Assembly: GCA_965199765.1 (NCBI GenBank) | Contig: CBDATC010000002.1 | Location: 868,001-932,000 of the forward strand | Origin: JAPOXR01 sp965199765 | GTDB lineage: Bacteria; Pseudomonadota; Alphaproteobacteria; Rhodobacterales; Rhodobacteraceae | DNA: 64,000 nucleotides | Reading direction: 5' to 3' | Shown here: piece after piece, positions 16,282 to 24,615 of the stretch | Layout of the letters: each line of letters opens with the position of its first letter | How positions within the stretch are numbered: the stretch's first letter is position 1 | The notes under the pieces: model-generated | The model's input: the letters and a program-made list of their open reading frames with translations, nothing else | What the model was told of the DNA's origin: nothing | Database searches by the model: none | Made by a program: the position numbers and the translations under genes

Positions 16282-17037
16282 ATGAATGAAGCTGTTTGGA
16301 CTTCCAGCCAGCCAATCGTTGTCTTGAAGGATGTCCATAAGTCTTTCGGCGATCTGGAAGTTATCAAAGGCATCTCGCTTTCGGTGATGAAAGGAGAGGT
16401 CATCTGTGTCATTGGCCCTTCCGGTTCCGGCAAATCCACTTTGATTCGTTGTATCAACGCGCTGAACGATATCCAGTCGGGATCCATCAAAGTACTAGGC
16501 CAAGAGGTGCATTCACCCGATCTGAACAAACTGGAATTGCGTAAAAAAGTCGGAATGGTCTTTCAGCAATACAACCTGTTCCCACATAAGACTGCGTTGG
16601 AAAACGTAATGATGGCGCCGATCAAAGTCCTGAAACGCAACCGGAAAGAAGCAGAGAAGAGTGCGAGAACTTTGATCAAAAAAGTGCGTTTAGAAGGTAA
16701 AGAAGACAATTATCCGGGAGAATTGTCAGGAGGGCAGCAGCAAAGAGTGGCGATTGCGCGCTCATTGGCCATGAGTCCCGATGTCATGCTGTTTGACGAG
16801 GTGACCGCTGCACTCGATCCGGAAACTGTCAAGGAAGTCCTGTTAACAATTAAAGAACTGGCATCGGACGGCATGACCTGCATCCTCGTTACCCATGAAA
16901 TGGGATTTGCCCGGGAAGTCGCCGACCATATCTACTTCACCGATGGTGGTGTGATTGTTGAGCACGGTCCGCCGGATACATTCTTTGACAGCGCATCTGA
17001 TCCAAGAACCCGCGAATTTCTGAGTCAAATCCTATAG
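16282..17037 (+). CDS. Amino-acid ABC transporter ATP-binding protein (GlnQ/HisP type)
   Basis: About 251 residues with Walker A GPSGSGKST, Q-loop VFQQYNLFPHKT, signature LSGGQQQRVAIARSLA, Walker B VMLFDEVTAALDPE and switch His in LVTHEMGFA. An in-frame GTG at 16267 overlaps the upstream stop and could be the start, adding five residues; the ATG at 16282 gives the more usual N-terminus. It energises the importer of this operon. Confidence 0.9.
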   Translation: MNEAVWTSSQPIVVLKDVHKSFGDLEVIKGISLSVMKGEVICVIGPSGSGKSTLIRCINALNDIQSGSIKVLGQEVHSPDLNKLELRKKVGMVFQQYNLFPHKTALENVMMAPIKVLKRNRKEAEKSARTLIKKVRLEGKEDNYPGELSGGQQQRVAIARSLAMSPDVMLFDEVTAALDPETVKEVLLTIKELASDGMTCILVTHEMGFAREVADHIYFTDGGVIVEHGPPDTFFDSASDPRTREFLSQIL

Positions 17038-17049
17038 AATGCCTTTCCG

Positions 17050-19473
17050 ATGACCACACATGTGCGGATTGTTATCATTGGCGGTGGCATTATCGGTGTC
17101 TCCACTCTCTACCACTTGACAAAAGCCGGTGAGACCGACGTTCTGTTGCTTGAACGACGAGAACTAGCAGCCGGCGCAACCTGGCATGCGGCCGGCAATG
17201 TTCACACACAGAGCGCATTCGCCAATCTTTCTGCACTGCAGGCCTACTCTCTGCGACTCTATGACAGGCTGGCCACCGAGGTCGGACAAGAAATCGACAG
17301 TCACATCGTAGGTGGCTTCTTCCTTGCGCAAACCAAAGAACGAATGGAGGAATTCAAGCACCTCGCTGGTAAATTTCGATCCTTGGGCTTGGAATACGAA
17401 CTCGTAACGTCCACTGAAATTCACAAAGCTCATCCCTTGCTGAACGTCTCCGACCTTCAAGGTGGAGCCTGGGATCCAGAAGAAGGGTATGTGGACCCGT
17501 ATTCGGTCACAATGGGACTGGCGGCGGCAGCGCGTAAACAAGGAGGTACGATCAAACGAAACACCCAAGTTGACAGCATTTTCCGAATGCCAAGCGGTCA
17601 GTGGCGACTGAACGCGGGGGAAGAGGTCTTTGAATGCGAAACCATTGTCAACTGCGCGGGATTTTGGGCTAATGAAATTGCCGAGATGGTAGGTGCTCGG
17701 TTGCCGATCACCAATATGGAACACCAATATCTGGTAACTGAGTCGATGAAAGAGGTCGCTTCGCTCAACCGGGAACTGCCGGTGATCCGAGATTGTGACA
17801 GCCAGTATTACCTGCGACAGGAAGGATTGGGATTGCTTCTGGGACCGTGGGAGCGAAACTGCAGACATGCCTGGTCGGAGCATGACGGCCGTGCTCCATG
17901 GTCATTCGGACAGGAATTATTCGAAAATGATTGGGACCGCCTCTCCGATAGGCTCGCTGCAATATTCAACCGTGTCCCAGCACTTGAAAACGCGGGCATC
18001 AAGCGAGGTGTGAACGGCGCAATCAGCTTTGCACCGGATGGACGGCCAATCATCGGTTCGCTGGCGGGAATTCCAGGATTCTTCGTCGCCTGTGGATTTG
18101 TGGGCGGCATTTCCCAAGGTGGCGGCATCGGGTTGGCAATGAGCCAATGGATTCTGGAAGACGAAACAGAGCTTGATCTTCATTGTATTGATGTGGCGCG
18201 CTTCGGAAGCTGGACAACCCGGGAATTCGCGCGTGAACGCACGTATGAAATTTTCCCTTTGCGTTATGAAATCATCTATCCCGGTATTGAACGCAAATCA
18301 GGCCGCTTACTTGAAACAACGCCGATTTATGATGATCTTTTGGCGCGCGGAGCCGTGATGGGACAAACCTATGGATGGGAGCGTCCTCTGTGGTATGCGC
18401 TGGACGGCAAAACAACAGATGAACACAGCTTCGACCGACCGAACTGGTGGGATCATGTTGGAAATGAAGCCATGTCAATGGCTGCGGCATGCGGTCTGAC
18501 CGAGATGTCAACTTTCGGAAAATTTCGAATTTCAGGTCCCGATGCGCCAAAATTTCTTGACTATATCGGCAGCGCTAAATGCCCAGCCAAACCCGGCAGC
18601 GCTGTCTTATCATTGATGCTTAACAGACGGGGCGGCATCGTTGGCGATATCATTATCGTGAATTCCGGTGACAACAGCTTCTATTGTGTAGGACCGACAC
18701 TTGGAGTGATGATCTACCAACGCTGGATGGAAAAACACGCGGATGGGTTTGAAATACAGATTGAAAATGTAACCGACCAAATTGCCGCGCTCGGCATTGC
18801 CGGACCCCGGTCCCGGAATCTGTTAAATGCTCTATCAGGGAGTTCATTCAATAATTTCCCTTATATGACTTCAAAGACGGTTGTGGTTGGATGCGTTCAA
18901 TGCCGGGCAATTCGGGTTTCATATTCGGGAGAATTGGGCTGGGAACTTCACTGTCCAATGCAAAATCAAAAGCCGCTCTTCGATGCGATCATCCACGAAG
19001 GAGCAAGCCACGGTCTTGTTTTGGTGGGATCACGGGCGATGGGCATGCTGCGGTTGGAAAAAGGCTATCGCAGCTGGGGGAATGAATTGACTACCGAAGT
19101 CACTCCTCACGCTGCCGGGATGGAAAAGTTCTGTTCAAAAAAGAAAGACTATCTCGGCCGCACAGCGGTTGAGGCGGAACGTGTCAATCCACCCTGCAAG
19201 CAATATGTGACACTCGAATTTGATGCCGACGCACCGCCCTGCTGGGGTACCGAACCGGTGCTGACGCATGGGAAACTCATCGGTTATGTCACTTCTGGAG
19301 GAATGGGATGGCGCTGCGGCAAGATGCTTGCCGTTGCATGGATTGATTCAGATCACGCCGTTCCGGGAAGTGCTTTGCAGGTGCAAATTCTATTGAATTT
19401 GCACGATGCCACCGTAGTGGTTGATCCGGTCTACGATCCGAGCAACAAACGGCAACTGGAATCAGTATCTTGA
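17050..19473 (+). CDS. Dimethylglycine/sarcosine dehydrogenase-like FAD protein, copy 1
   Basis: 807 residues. The N-terminal DAO-type FAD domain (VIIGGGIIGVSTLYHLTKAG at residues 8-27) includes GATWHAAGNVH, where the His matches the covalent FAD-His of dimethylglycine dehydrogenases. The second half is a GcvT/aminomethyltransferase-like folate-binding domain (STFGKFRISGPDA near 490, SYSGELGWELHCP near 625). This fusion oxidatively demethylates dimethylglycine or sarcosine and passes the one-carbon unit to tetrahydrofolate. It lies in the same operon as an amino-acid importer and overlaps the next gene (TTGA). Confidence 0.85.
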   Translation: MTTHVRIVIIGGGIIGVSTLYHLTKAGETDVLLLERRELAAGATWHAAGNVHTQSAFANLSALQAYSLRLYDRLATEVGQEIDSHIVGGFFLAQTKERMEEFKHLAGKFRSLGLEYELVTSTEIHKAHPLLNVSDLQGGAWDPEEGYVDPYSVTMGLAAAARKQGGTIKRNTQVDSIFRMPSGQWRLNAGEEVFECETIVNCAGFWANEIAEMVGARLPITNMEHQYLVTESMKEVASLNRELPVIRDCDSQYYLRQEGLGLLLGPWERNCRHAWSEHDGRAPWSFGQELFENDWDRLSDRLAAIFNRVPALENAGIKRGVNGAISFAPDGRPIIGSLAGIPGFFVACGFVGGISQGGGIGLAMSQWILEDETELDLHCIDVARFGSWTTREFARERTYEIFPLRYEIIYPGIERKSGRLLETTPIYDDLLARGAVMGQTYGWERPLWYALDGKTTDEHSFDRPNWWDHVGNEAMSMAAACGLTEMSTFGKFRISGPDAPKFLDYIGSAKCPAKPGSAVLSLMLNRRGGIVGDIIIVNSGDNSFYCVGPTLGVMIYQRWMEKHADGFEIQIENVTDQIAALGIAGPRSRNLLNALSGSSFNNFPYMTSKTVVVGCVQCRAIRVSYSGELGWELHCPMQNQKPLFDAIIHEGASHGLVLVGSRAMGMLRLEKGYRSWGNELTTEVTPHAAGMEKFCSKKKDYLGRTAVEAERVNPPCKQYVTLEFDADAPPCWGTEPVLTHGKLIGYVTSGGMGWRCGKMLAVAWIDSDHAVPGSALQVQILLNLHDATVVVDPVYDPSNKRQLESVS

Positions 19474-21887
19474 ACAGCCTGCCTTCCCACGCATCAGTGG
19501 TTGTTGTTGGCGGTGGAATCATGGGATGCTCTACACTCTACCATCTTGCCGAATTGAACGTTAACGATGCGATTCTACTGGAACGTAACAAGCTGACCAG
19601 CGGGACAACCTGGCATTCCGCGGCACAGGTTCGGACTCTGCGTCATTCGCGCAACCTCACTCGAATGATTCAATACTCGGTCGAGTTGTATTCGCAGCTT
19701 GAAAGGAAAACGGGGCAATCAACGGGCTGGATACAAAGAGGTTCGCTATCAATTGCGACAAACCCAGACCGCCTGATCCATGTGAAGCGGCAAGAAGCGC
19801 TTGCCCATGCCTACGGAATCAATGCAACATCAGTCAGCCTTGGCGAGGCCAAAGAGCGCTGGCCGTTAATGAATGCCGCAGATGTACTGGGCGCAGTCTG
19901 GTCGCCTGACGATGGACGCGTGTCATCCTCGGACGTCTGTGCGGCGCTGGTCAAGGCAGCGAAGGCATCGGGCGCCAAGTTTTTCGAGAATACCGGGGTT
20001 TTAGGCGTCCTGACCGAAAACGGTCGGGTTAAAGGCATCGAGACCACAAAGGGAACCGTATCTTGTGATGCCATCGCGCTCTGCGCCGGTCTTTGGTCGC
20101 GCGAGGTGGGGTTGATGGCGAAGGCTGAAGTTCCCGTTTTGGCGTGCGAACATTTTTACCTTCTGACCGAACCGGTCGATGAGATTGTCGGTAATCTTCC
20201 CACACTCAGTGATCACGATAACCATCTCTACATTCGCGATGACAGCGGTGGCCTGCTCGTTGGCTGTTTCGAGCCGTTAGGTAAACCGATTGAACCTGGA
20301 GTTTTGAATGCAGGCTTTGAGTTCGATTTGCTTCCCGAGGATTGGGATCATTTTGAGCCGATGATGGAGAATGCTCTGCATCGCGTGCCATTACTGGAAA
20401 CCGCCGGAATCAAAATGCTCTTGAACGGGCCAGAAAGCTTTACACCGGACGGGACATTCATGCTGGGCGAAACAGCAGAGACATGCGGACTGTTTCTTGG
20501 ATGCGGAATGAATTCGGTTGGAGTTGCCGCTAGCGGCGGCGCAGGGATGAACCTCGCGCATTGTATCGTCCGCGGACATACAGCCTATGACTTATCCGAA
20601 TCCGATGCCAAACGGTTCGCGCCAGTCTTCAACTCGCTTGAGCATCTGATGGCACGAGCGCCTGAAATTCTTGGCACACACTATGAAATTGCATTCCCAG
20701 GCAGACAATTGAAGTCGGCTCGCAACCTTCGTCTTCTCCCGCTGGACGCTGAACACCGAGCGGCAAACGCTCACTTCGGCCAATTTTTTGGCTGGGAGCG
20801 GCCGCTCTATTTCGGTAAGGCGGAGGAACCTCGTCTCACCTTTGCTCGTCCGGACTGGTTCGAAAACGTCGGATGCGAAGTGAAAGCCGCGCATGAAAAT
20901 GCAGCGCTGTTTGACATCAGCACCTTCGGAAAAATCGACGTAACCGGACCCGATGCAGAAGCATTCCTCTTGAAAATTTGTTCCGGACATATGCATCGAG
21001 CGCCGGGATCGGTAATCTACACTGCTATGCTGAACCACCGCGGCACATTTGAAAGCGATCTTACGGCACAGCGGCTAGCCGCGGATCACTATCGGCTGTT
21101 TGTCGGAACCAGCGCTATCCGACGTGATTGGGCGTGGCTGCATCACCATTCCAAAGGTTTTGACATTTCGTTGACCGACCGCACCAAAGACTTTGCGGCA
21201 TTGGCTCTGATGGGACCTGAAGCCCAAAGGATCGTGTCCGAATGCGGCGCACCCGAATTGAACGAACTTGATTATTTTAAGGTTACAACCGCACGCGTCC
21301 GCGGCCATCCGGTGCGCGCTGCGCGCCTATCATATGTGGGTGAACCGGGTTGGGAAATCACTTGCCGGTCAGAGGAAGCTCGCGTGATTTACATGATTCT
21401 CGCCGGAGCAGGCGCCAAACCTGCTGGTCTGTTCGCCCAAACCTCAATGCGTATTGAAAAGGGTTTCTGCGCCATGGGTCATGAGCTTGATGGAGATGTC
21501 ACACCAATCGAAGCAGGACTCATGTTCGCAACCCGAAAGAACGGCGGATTCATAGGTGCGGACGCATTGCGGGAGCGGTTAGCAAATGCGGCTCAAACCT
21601 CTTTGGTCTCGTTGATTTTCGACGATGAAGAGGCGGTCCCTTTGGGGAACGAACCAATCTGTCTCGATGGTCAAATCATTGGTCAGACCACATCCTGCGC
21701 CTTTGGCTACCGCGTAGGCAAACCGGTCGCCTTAGGCTATAAGCATATCCCTATCACAGGAAACACACGCGTTCAGGTCGATATCGCTCGTAAACTATTT
21801 GATGCTACGGTCATCCAAGGACCGGTGTTCGACCCAGACGGCAAAAGGATTAAAGTTTGCCGCATCGCCGCATCATCCGCGGTTTAA
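19470..21887 (+). CDS. Dimethylglycine/sarcosine dehydrogenase-like FAD protein, copy 2
   Basis: 805 residues from a TTG start overlapping the previous stop. The architecture matches copy 1: FAD motif VVVGGGIMGCSTLYHLAEL, then GTTWHSAAQVRTLRHSRN, then a GcvT-like domain with ISTFGKIDVTGPDAEAF and SYVGEPGWEITC. The two are clear paralogues but have diverged: the FAD-His neighbourhood is WHSAAQ instead of WHAAGN. A consecutive demethylation scheme (dimethylglycine to sarcosine to glycine), with one enzyme per step, would explain the pair; this is inference. Confidence 0.83.
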   Translation: MNSLPSHASVVVVGGGIMGCSTLYHLAELNVNDAILLERNKLTSGTTWHSAAQVRTLRHSRNLTRMIQYSVELYSQLERKTGQSTGWIQRGSLSIATNPDRLIHVKRQEALAHAYGINATSVSLGEAKERWPLMNAADVLGAVWSPDDGRVSSSDVCAALVKAAKASGAKFFENTGVLGVLTENGRVKGIETTKGTVSCDAIALCAGLWSREVGLMAKAEVPVLACEHFYLLTEPVDEIVGNLPTLSDHDNHLYIRDDSGGLLVGCFEPLGKPIEPGVLNAGFEFDLLPEDWDHFEPMMENALHRVPLLETAGIKMLLNGPESFTPDGTFMLGETAETCGLFLGCGMNSVGVAASGGAGMNLAHCIVRGHTAYDLSESDAKRFAPVFNSLEHLMARAPEILGTHYEIAFPGRQLKSARNLRLLPLDAEHRAANAHFGQFFGWERPLYFGKAEEPRLTFARPDWFENVGCEVKAAHENAALFDISTFGKIDVTGPDAEAFLLKICSGHMHRAPGSVIYTAMLNHRGTFESDLTAQRLAADHYRLFVGTSAIRRDWAWLHHHSKGFDISLTDRTKDFAALALMGPEAQRIVSECGAPELNELDYFKVTTARVRGHPVRAARLSYVGEPGWEITCRSEEARVIYMILAGAGAKPAGLFAQTSMRIEKGFCAMGHELDGDVTPIEAGLMFATRKNGGFIGADALRERLANAAQTSLVSLIFDDEEAVPLGNEPICLDGQIIGQTTSCAFGYRVGKPVALGYKHIPITGNTRVQVDIARKLFDATVIQGPVFDPDGKRIKVCRIAASSAV

Positions 21888-22450
21888 CCCACAGTTCCGC
21901 AGGTTGTTCGACGTTGTCTTGATCGCACTGGTGGAATTGCTATCTGCCAATCTCAACACAGCTGAACCAGAAATTTTTCAACTTCATCACGCGTAATTCA
22001 CACAATTTTTCGGATCGCCAAGAACAGAGTTTTCCCGACAACCACGGTTTGATGGCTGACTCCGCTAACGCAAATTTCCATGCGGAGTGGATCAACCCTC
22101 TGCTCGGTGCAATGCACCGAGTTCGGAGCTGGCCAGAAATTGACGGATAGAAAAACCTCAAACCCTGACGTTCGAGCGGGATATCGGTCAAAAATGTTTG
22201 GAAGCAAACAAACTCAGGCGGTGCGCCGTTCCAACGCAATGCACTTTCTTGATAAATCCCGCTCCATTCAGGTCAGTCAACGGACTGCGGCTTTCATCAG
22301 CACTTAGGAAAGCGCGACCGCTGCCGCCGTATTTTGTCAGTTTGAATCGCCCAGACACAGACAAGACAAAGGCCTGTTTGGGTTTGAGCTTACTGACAAC
22401 GCCCGCGTCAAAGGCAAACGACCAAATAAAGTGAGTAAGCTGACTCTCAA
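21888..22450 (+). other. Long intergenic region
   Basis: About 560 bases between the flavoprotein and hyuA operons. A near-perfect palindrome at 22103-22121 (CTCGGTGCA, one base, TGCACCGAG) can form a hairpin and may end the upstream operon, though it lacks a T-run and lies about 215 bases after the stop. I recognise no gene here; the open frames on both strands look like chance. Confidence 0.5.
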
Positions 22451-22454
22451 GAAG

Positions 22455-22490
22455 TTGACAGCGCAATTTTTATAGACTATCCAGTTAGTC
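22455..22490 (+). promoter_or_regulatory. hyuA promoter with overlapping operator-like inverted repeat
   Basis: A sigma-70-like promoter: TTGACA at 22455-22460, exactly 17 bases, then TATCCA at 22478-22483. The inverted repeat GACTATCCAGTTAGTC (22475-22490, 5-bp perfect arms) covers the -10. A repressor bound here would block transcription; the TetR protein encoded in the same operon at 26396 is the obvious candidate. Confidence 0.6.
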
Positions 22491-22528
22491 AGTAAAGCGA
22501 GGAGGCTGCGATCGGCTACAGACTGGGC

Positions 22529-24313
22529 GTGGATATTGGCGGGACATTCACGGATATCGTGCTTTATGACGACAACGGCAGGACCGATATCGCCAAGGTG
22601 ACCTCGACACCGGATGAACCCAGTTCGGCTGTTGTTGAAGGGCTGACCGAGATTCTGAAGAAACACGGAATCGCGCATTCCGACATCGACGAAATCGTGC
22701 ATGGCACCACAGTCGGCTCAAATACCATTCTGCAGAAAACGGGATCCAAGACGGCGCTGCTGACGACAAAGGGTTTTCGTGATGTGCTGGAAATCGGACG
22801 GATTCGCACACCTCGCATGTTCGATCTGACGTGGGAAAAACCGGTTCAACTGGTGACGCGCCGCCATCGCTTCGAGGTGAACGAGCGGTTGTCGGCGAAG
22901 GGCGAGGTGGTGATACCGCTGGACCTTGCTGATCTGCATGACGTTATGGCGCGAGTTGTCGGCGAAGGGTGTGAAACCGTAGCGATTTGCTTTCTGCATT
23001 CCTATGCCAATCCGGTTCACGAGCAGATAGCTCGTGATTTCATCGGCCAAGAGTTTCCTGATCTGCTTGTCACCGCATCCTGTGATGTACTGCCGGAAAT
23101 AAAAGAATACGAACGCAGCTCGACCACGGTCGTGAATGCTTACCTTTTGACTCAGATGCGAAGATATCTGACGCAATTGGAACAACAGCTCAAAGACAAA
23201 GGATTTCTGGCGCCTCTGCTGGTGGTCAATTCCGCCGGCGGAATGATGAGCGTCAGCGCTGCCAAGGAGCGACCAGTCTTCGCCGTTGGCTCCGGCCCCG
23301 CCGGAGGGGTGGCAGGGGCAGCTAAACTGTCTGAGTCGACCGCGCTTGGTGGGTTGGTGGCTTTTGACATGGGTGGCACAACGGCCAAAGCGTCAATTGT
23401 GCTGAATTATCAGCCCATGCTGATCAATGAATACGAGTTCCGCGAAGGCATTTCGAGTCCCAGCCGATTCAACAAGGGTGGCGGCTATATGCTGAAAGTG
23501 CCTTCGATTGATGTGGCCGAGGTCGGTGCAGGCGGCGGGTCCATCGCTTGGATCGACGATGGAGGCATGCTGCAGGTCGGGCCGATTTCGGCCGGAGCCG
23601 ACCCCGGGCCAGCAGCATATGGATTGGGCAATGACCGTCCAACCGTGACAGATGCGAATATCCATCTTGGGCTGATCGGCGATGCCGGATTGGCAGGCGG
23701 AAGCCTAACCATAGACCGCTCCTTGGCCGAGAACGCTATTCGCATCCATATCGCCGACCCGTTGGGGCTGCCGACGGACGAAGCTGCGATGGGCATTCGC
23801 CAGATTACCAACATGAACATGGCGCGCGCGATCCGGTCTGTAACCGTCGAGCGCGGCCTTGATCCGCGCGAATTGGTCATGATGGCCTATGGCGGCAGCG
23901 GAGCTCTCCACGCAGCGGATTTGGCCGAGCTTCTAGGCATGACACGAATCATCGTTCCTGCGATGTCGGGCGTGTTCTGTTCCATCGGAATGCTGTCCTC
24001 GGATGTGGAGCACAAGCTGGTGCGCGCCACACAAGGTTTAGCCTCAAACTGGTCGGGGGCCGAAATTTCTCGCGTTACCGACAAATTGGGCAAGGACATG
24101 CTGAAAAGACTGGCAAGCGAAGGTTTTGCCGAACATCAAACACATCTTAGATTTGGCGCTGACCTTCGATACTGCGGTCAGTCTTCAGACCTGACGATTG
24201 ATTTTGACGTTGATGCCGCTTCTACGGCCGGAGGCGTCGCATTGCAACCGCTCTTTGATGCGGCCTACGAAGCGGTTTATGGGTATCGTGAAGACGCGCC
24301 AGCCGAATTGTGA
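22529..24313 (+). CDS. hyuA: Hydantoinase/oxoprolinase subunit A, main part (frame-broken)
   Basis: About 594 residues of the ATP-dependent HyuA family. It has the actin-like ATPase opening DIGGTFTDIVLYDD, the GTTVGSNTILQKTG loop, and FDMGGTTAKASIV with GAGGGSIAW in the C-terminal domain. GTG 22529 is the first usual start, but it cuts off a conserved strand. GGAGG at 22501-22505 is ideally spaced for an ATC codon at 22511 (ATC-GGC-TAC-AGA-CTG-GGC-GTG), so an AUC start or a mutated ATG is likely. The frame stops at TGA 24311-24313; the family continues for about 100 residues, found one frame away. With HyuB it hydrolyses hydantoins or 5-oxoproline. Confidence 0.85.
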   Translation: MDIGGTFTDIVLYDDNGRTDIAKVTSTPDEPSSAVVEGLTEILKKHGIAHSDIDEIVHGTTVGSNTILQKTGSKTALLTTKGFRDVLEIGRIRTPRMFDLTWEKPVQLVTRRHRFEVNERLSAKGEVVIPLDLADLHDVMARVVGEGCETVAICFLHSYANPVHEQIARDFIGQEFPDLLVTASCDVLPEIKEYERSSTTVVNAYLLTQMRRYLTQLEQQLKDKGFLAPLLVVNSAGGMMSVSAAKERPVFAVGSGPAGGVAGAAKLSESTALGGLVAFDMGGTTAKASIVLNYQPMLINEYEFREGISSPSRFNKGGGYMLKVPSIDVAEVGAGGGSIAWIDDGGMLQVGPISAGADPGPAAYGLGNDRPTVTDANIHLGLIGDAGLAGGSLTIDRSLAENAIRIHIADPLGLPTDEAAMGIRQITNMNMARAIRSVTVERGLDPRELVMMAYGGSGALHAADLAELLGMTRIIVPAMSGVFCSIGMLSSDVEHKLVRATQGLASNWSGAEISRVTDKLGKDMLKRLASEGFAEHQTHLRFGADLRYCGQSSDLTIDFDVDAASTAGGVALQPLFDAAYEAVYGYREDAPAEL

Positions 24314-24615
24314 ACCTGCGTGTTACCGGCACCGGTGTTCGGGAACGCAAACTGGATTTCACCTCTTTGGCGAACCTCCATCTATCAGAGGCAGACGGTC
24401 CTTGTGAAACCCGCCCGGTCCGGTTTCATGCTGCACAGAATTGGCAGCGAACAATCGTGTTGCACCGCGATACGGTGTTGGAGCGCACGGTCAGCGGTCC
24501 GGCGATCCTGACAAGCTATGACAGCACAATCGCTGTGCCGCCAGGCACAACGGCCAGCACGGATGGATGCGGCAGCGTGGTGATGGACATAGAAACGGCG
24601 GCGGTCACGCTATGA
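24310..24615 (+). CDS. Hydantoinase subunit A, C-terminal part
   Basis: 101 residues opening with VNLRVTGTGVRERKLDF (GTG at 24310), which directly continues the HyuA C-terminus that stops at EDAPAEL. A single extra G at GAATTG/TGAAC would join both frames into a protein of about 695 residues, the usual family length. It may be a real lesion, a base-calling error, or reinitiation at the overlapping GTGA. The end overlaps the hyuB ATG (TATGA). Confidence 0.7.
   Translation: MNLRVTGTGVRERKLDFTSLANLHLSEADGPCETRPVRFHAAQNWQRTIVLHRDTVLERTVSGPAILTSYDSTIAVPPGTTASTDGCGSVVMDIETAAVTL

Noticed and set aside
22103..22121. Palindrome as a regulatory operator
   Set aside because: It lies far from any start (about 390 bases upstream of hyuA) and is more consistent with a transcript-end hairpin; kept only as a note.
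21940..22466. Several 70-100 codon frames in the gap before hyuA
   Set aside because: They occur on both strands, overlap each other, and show no motif or ribosome site.
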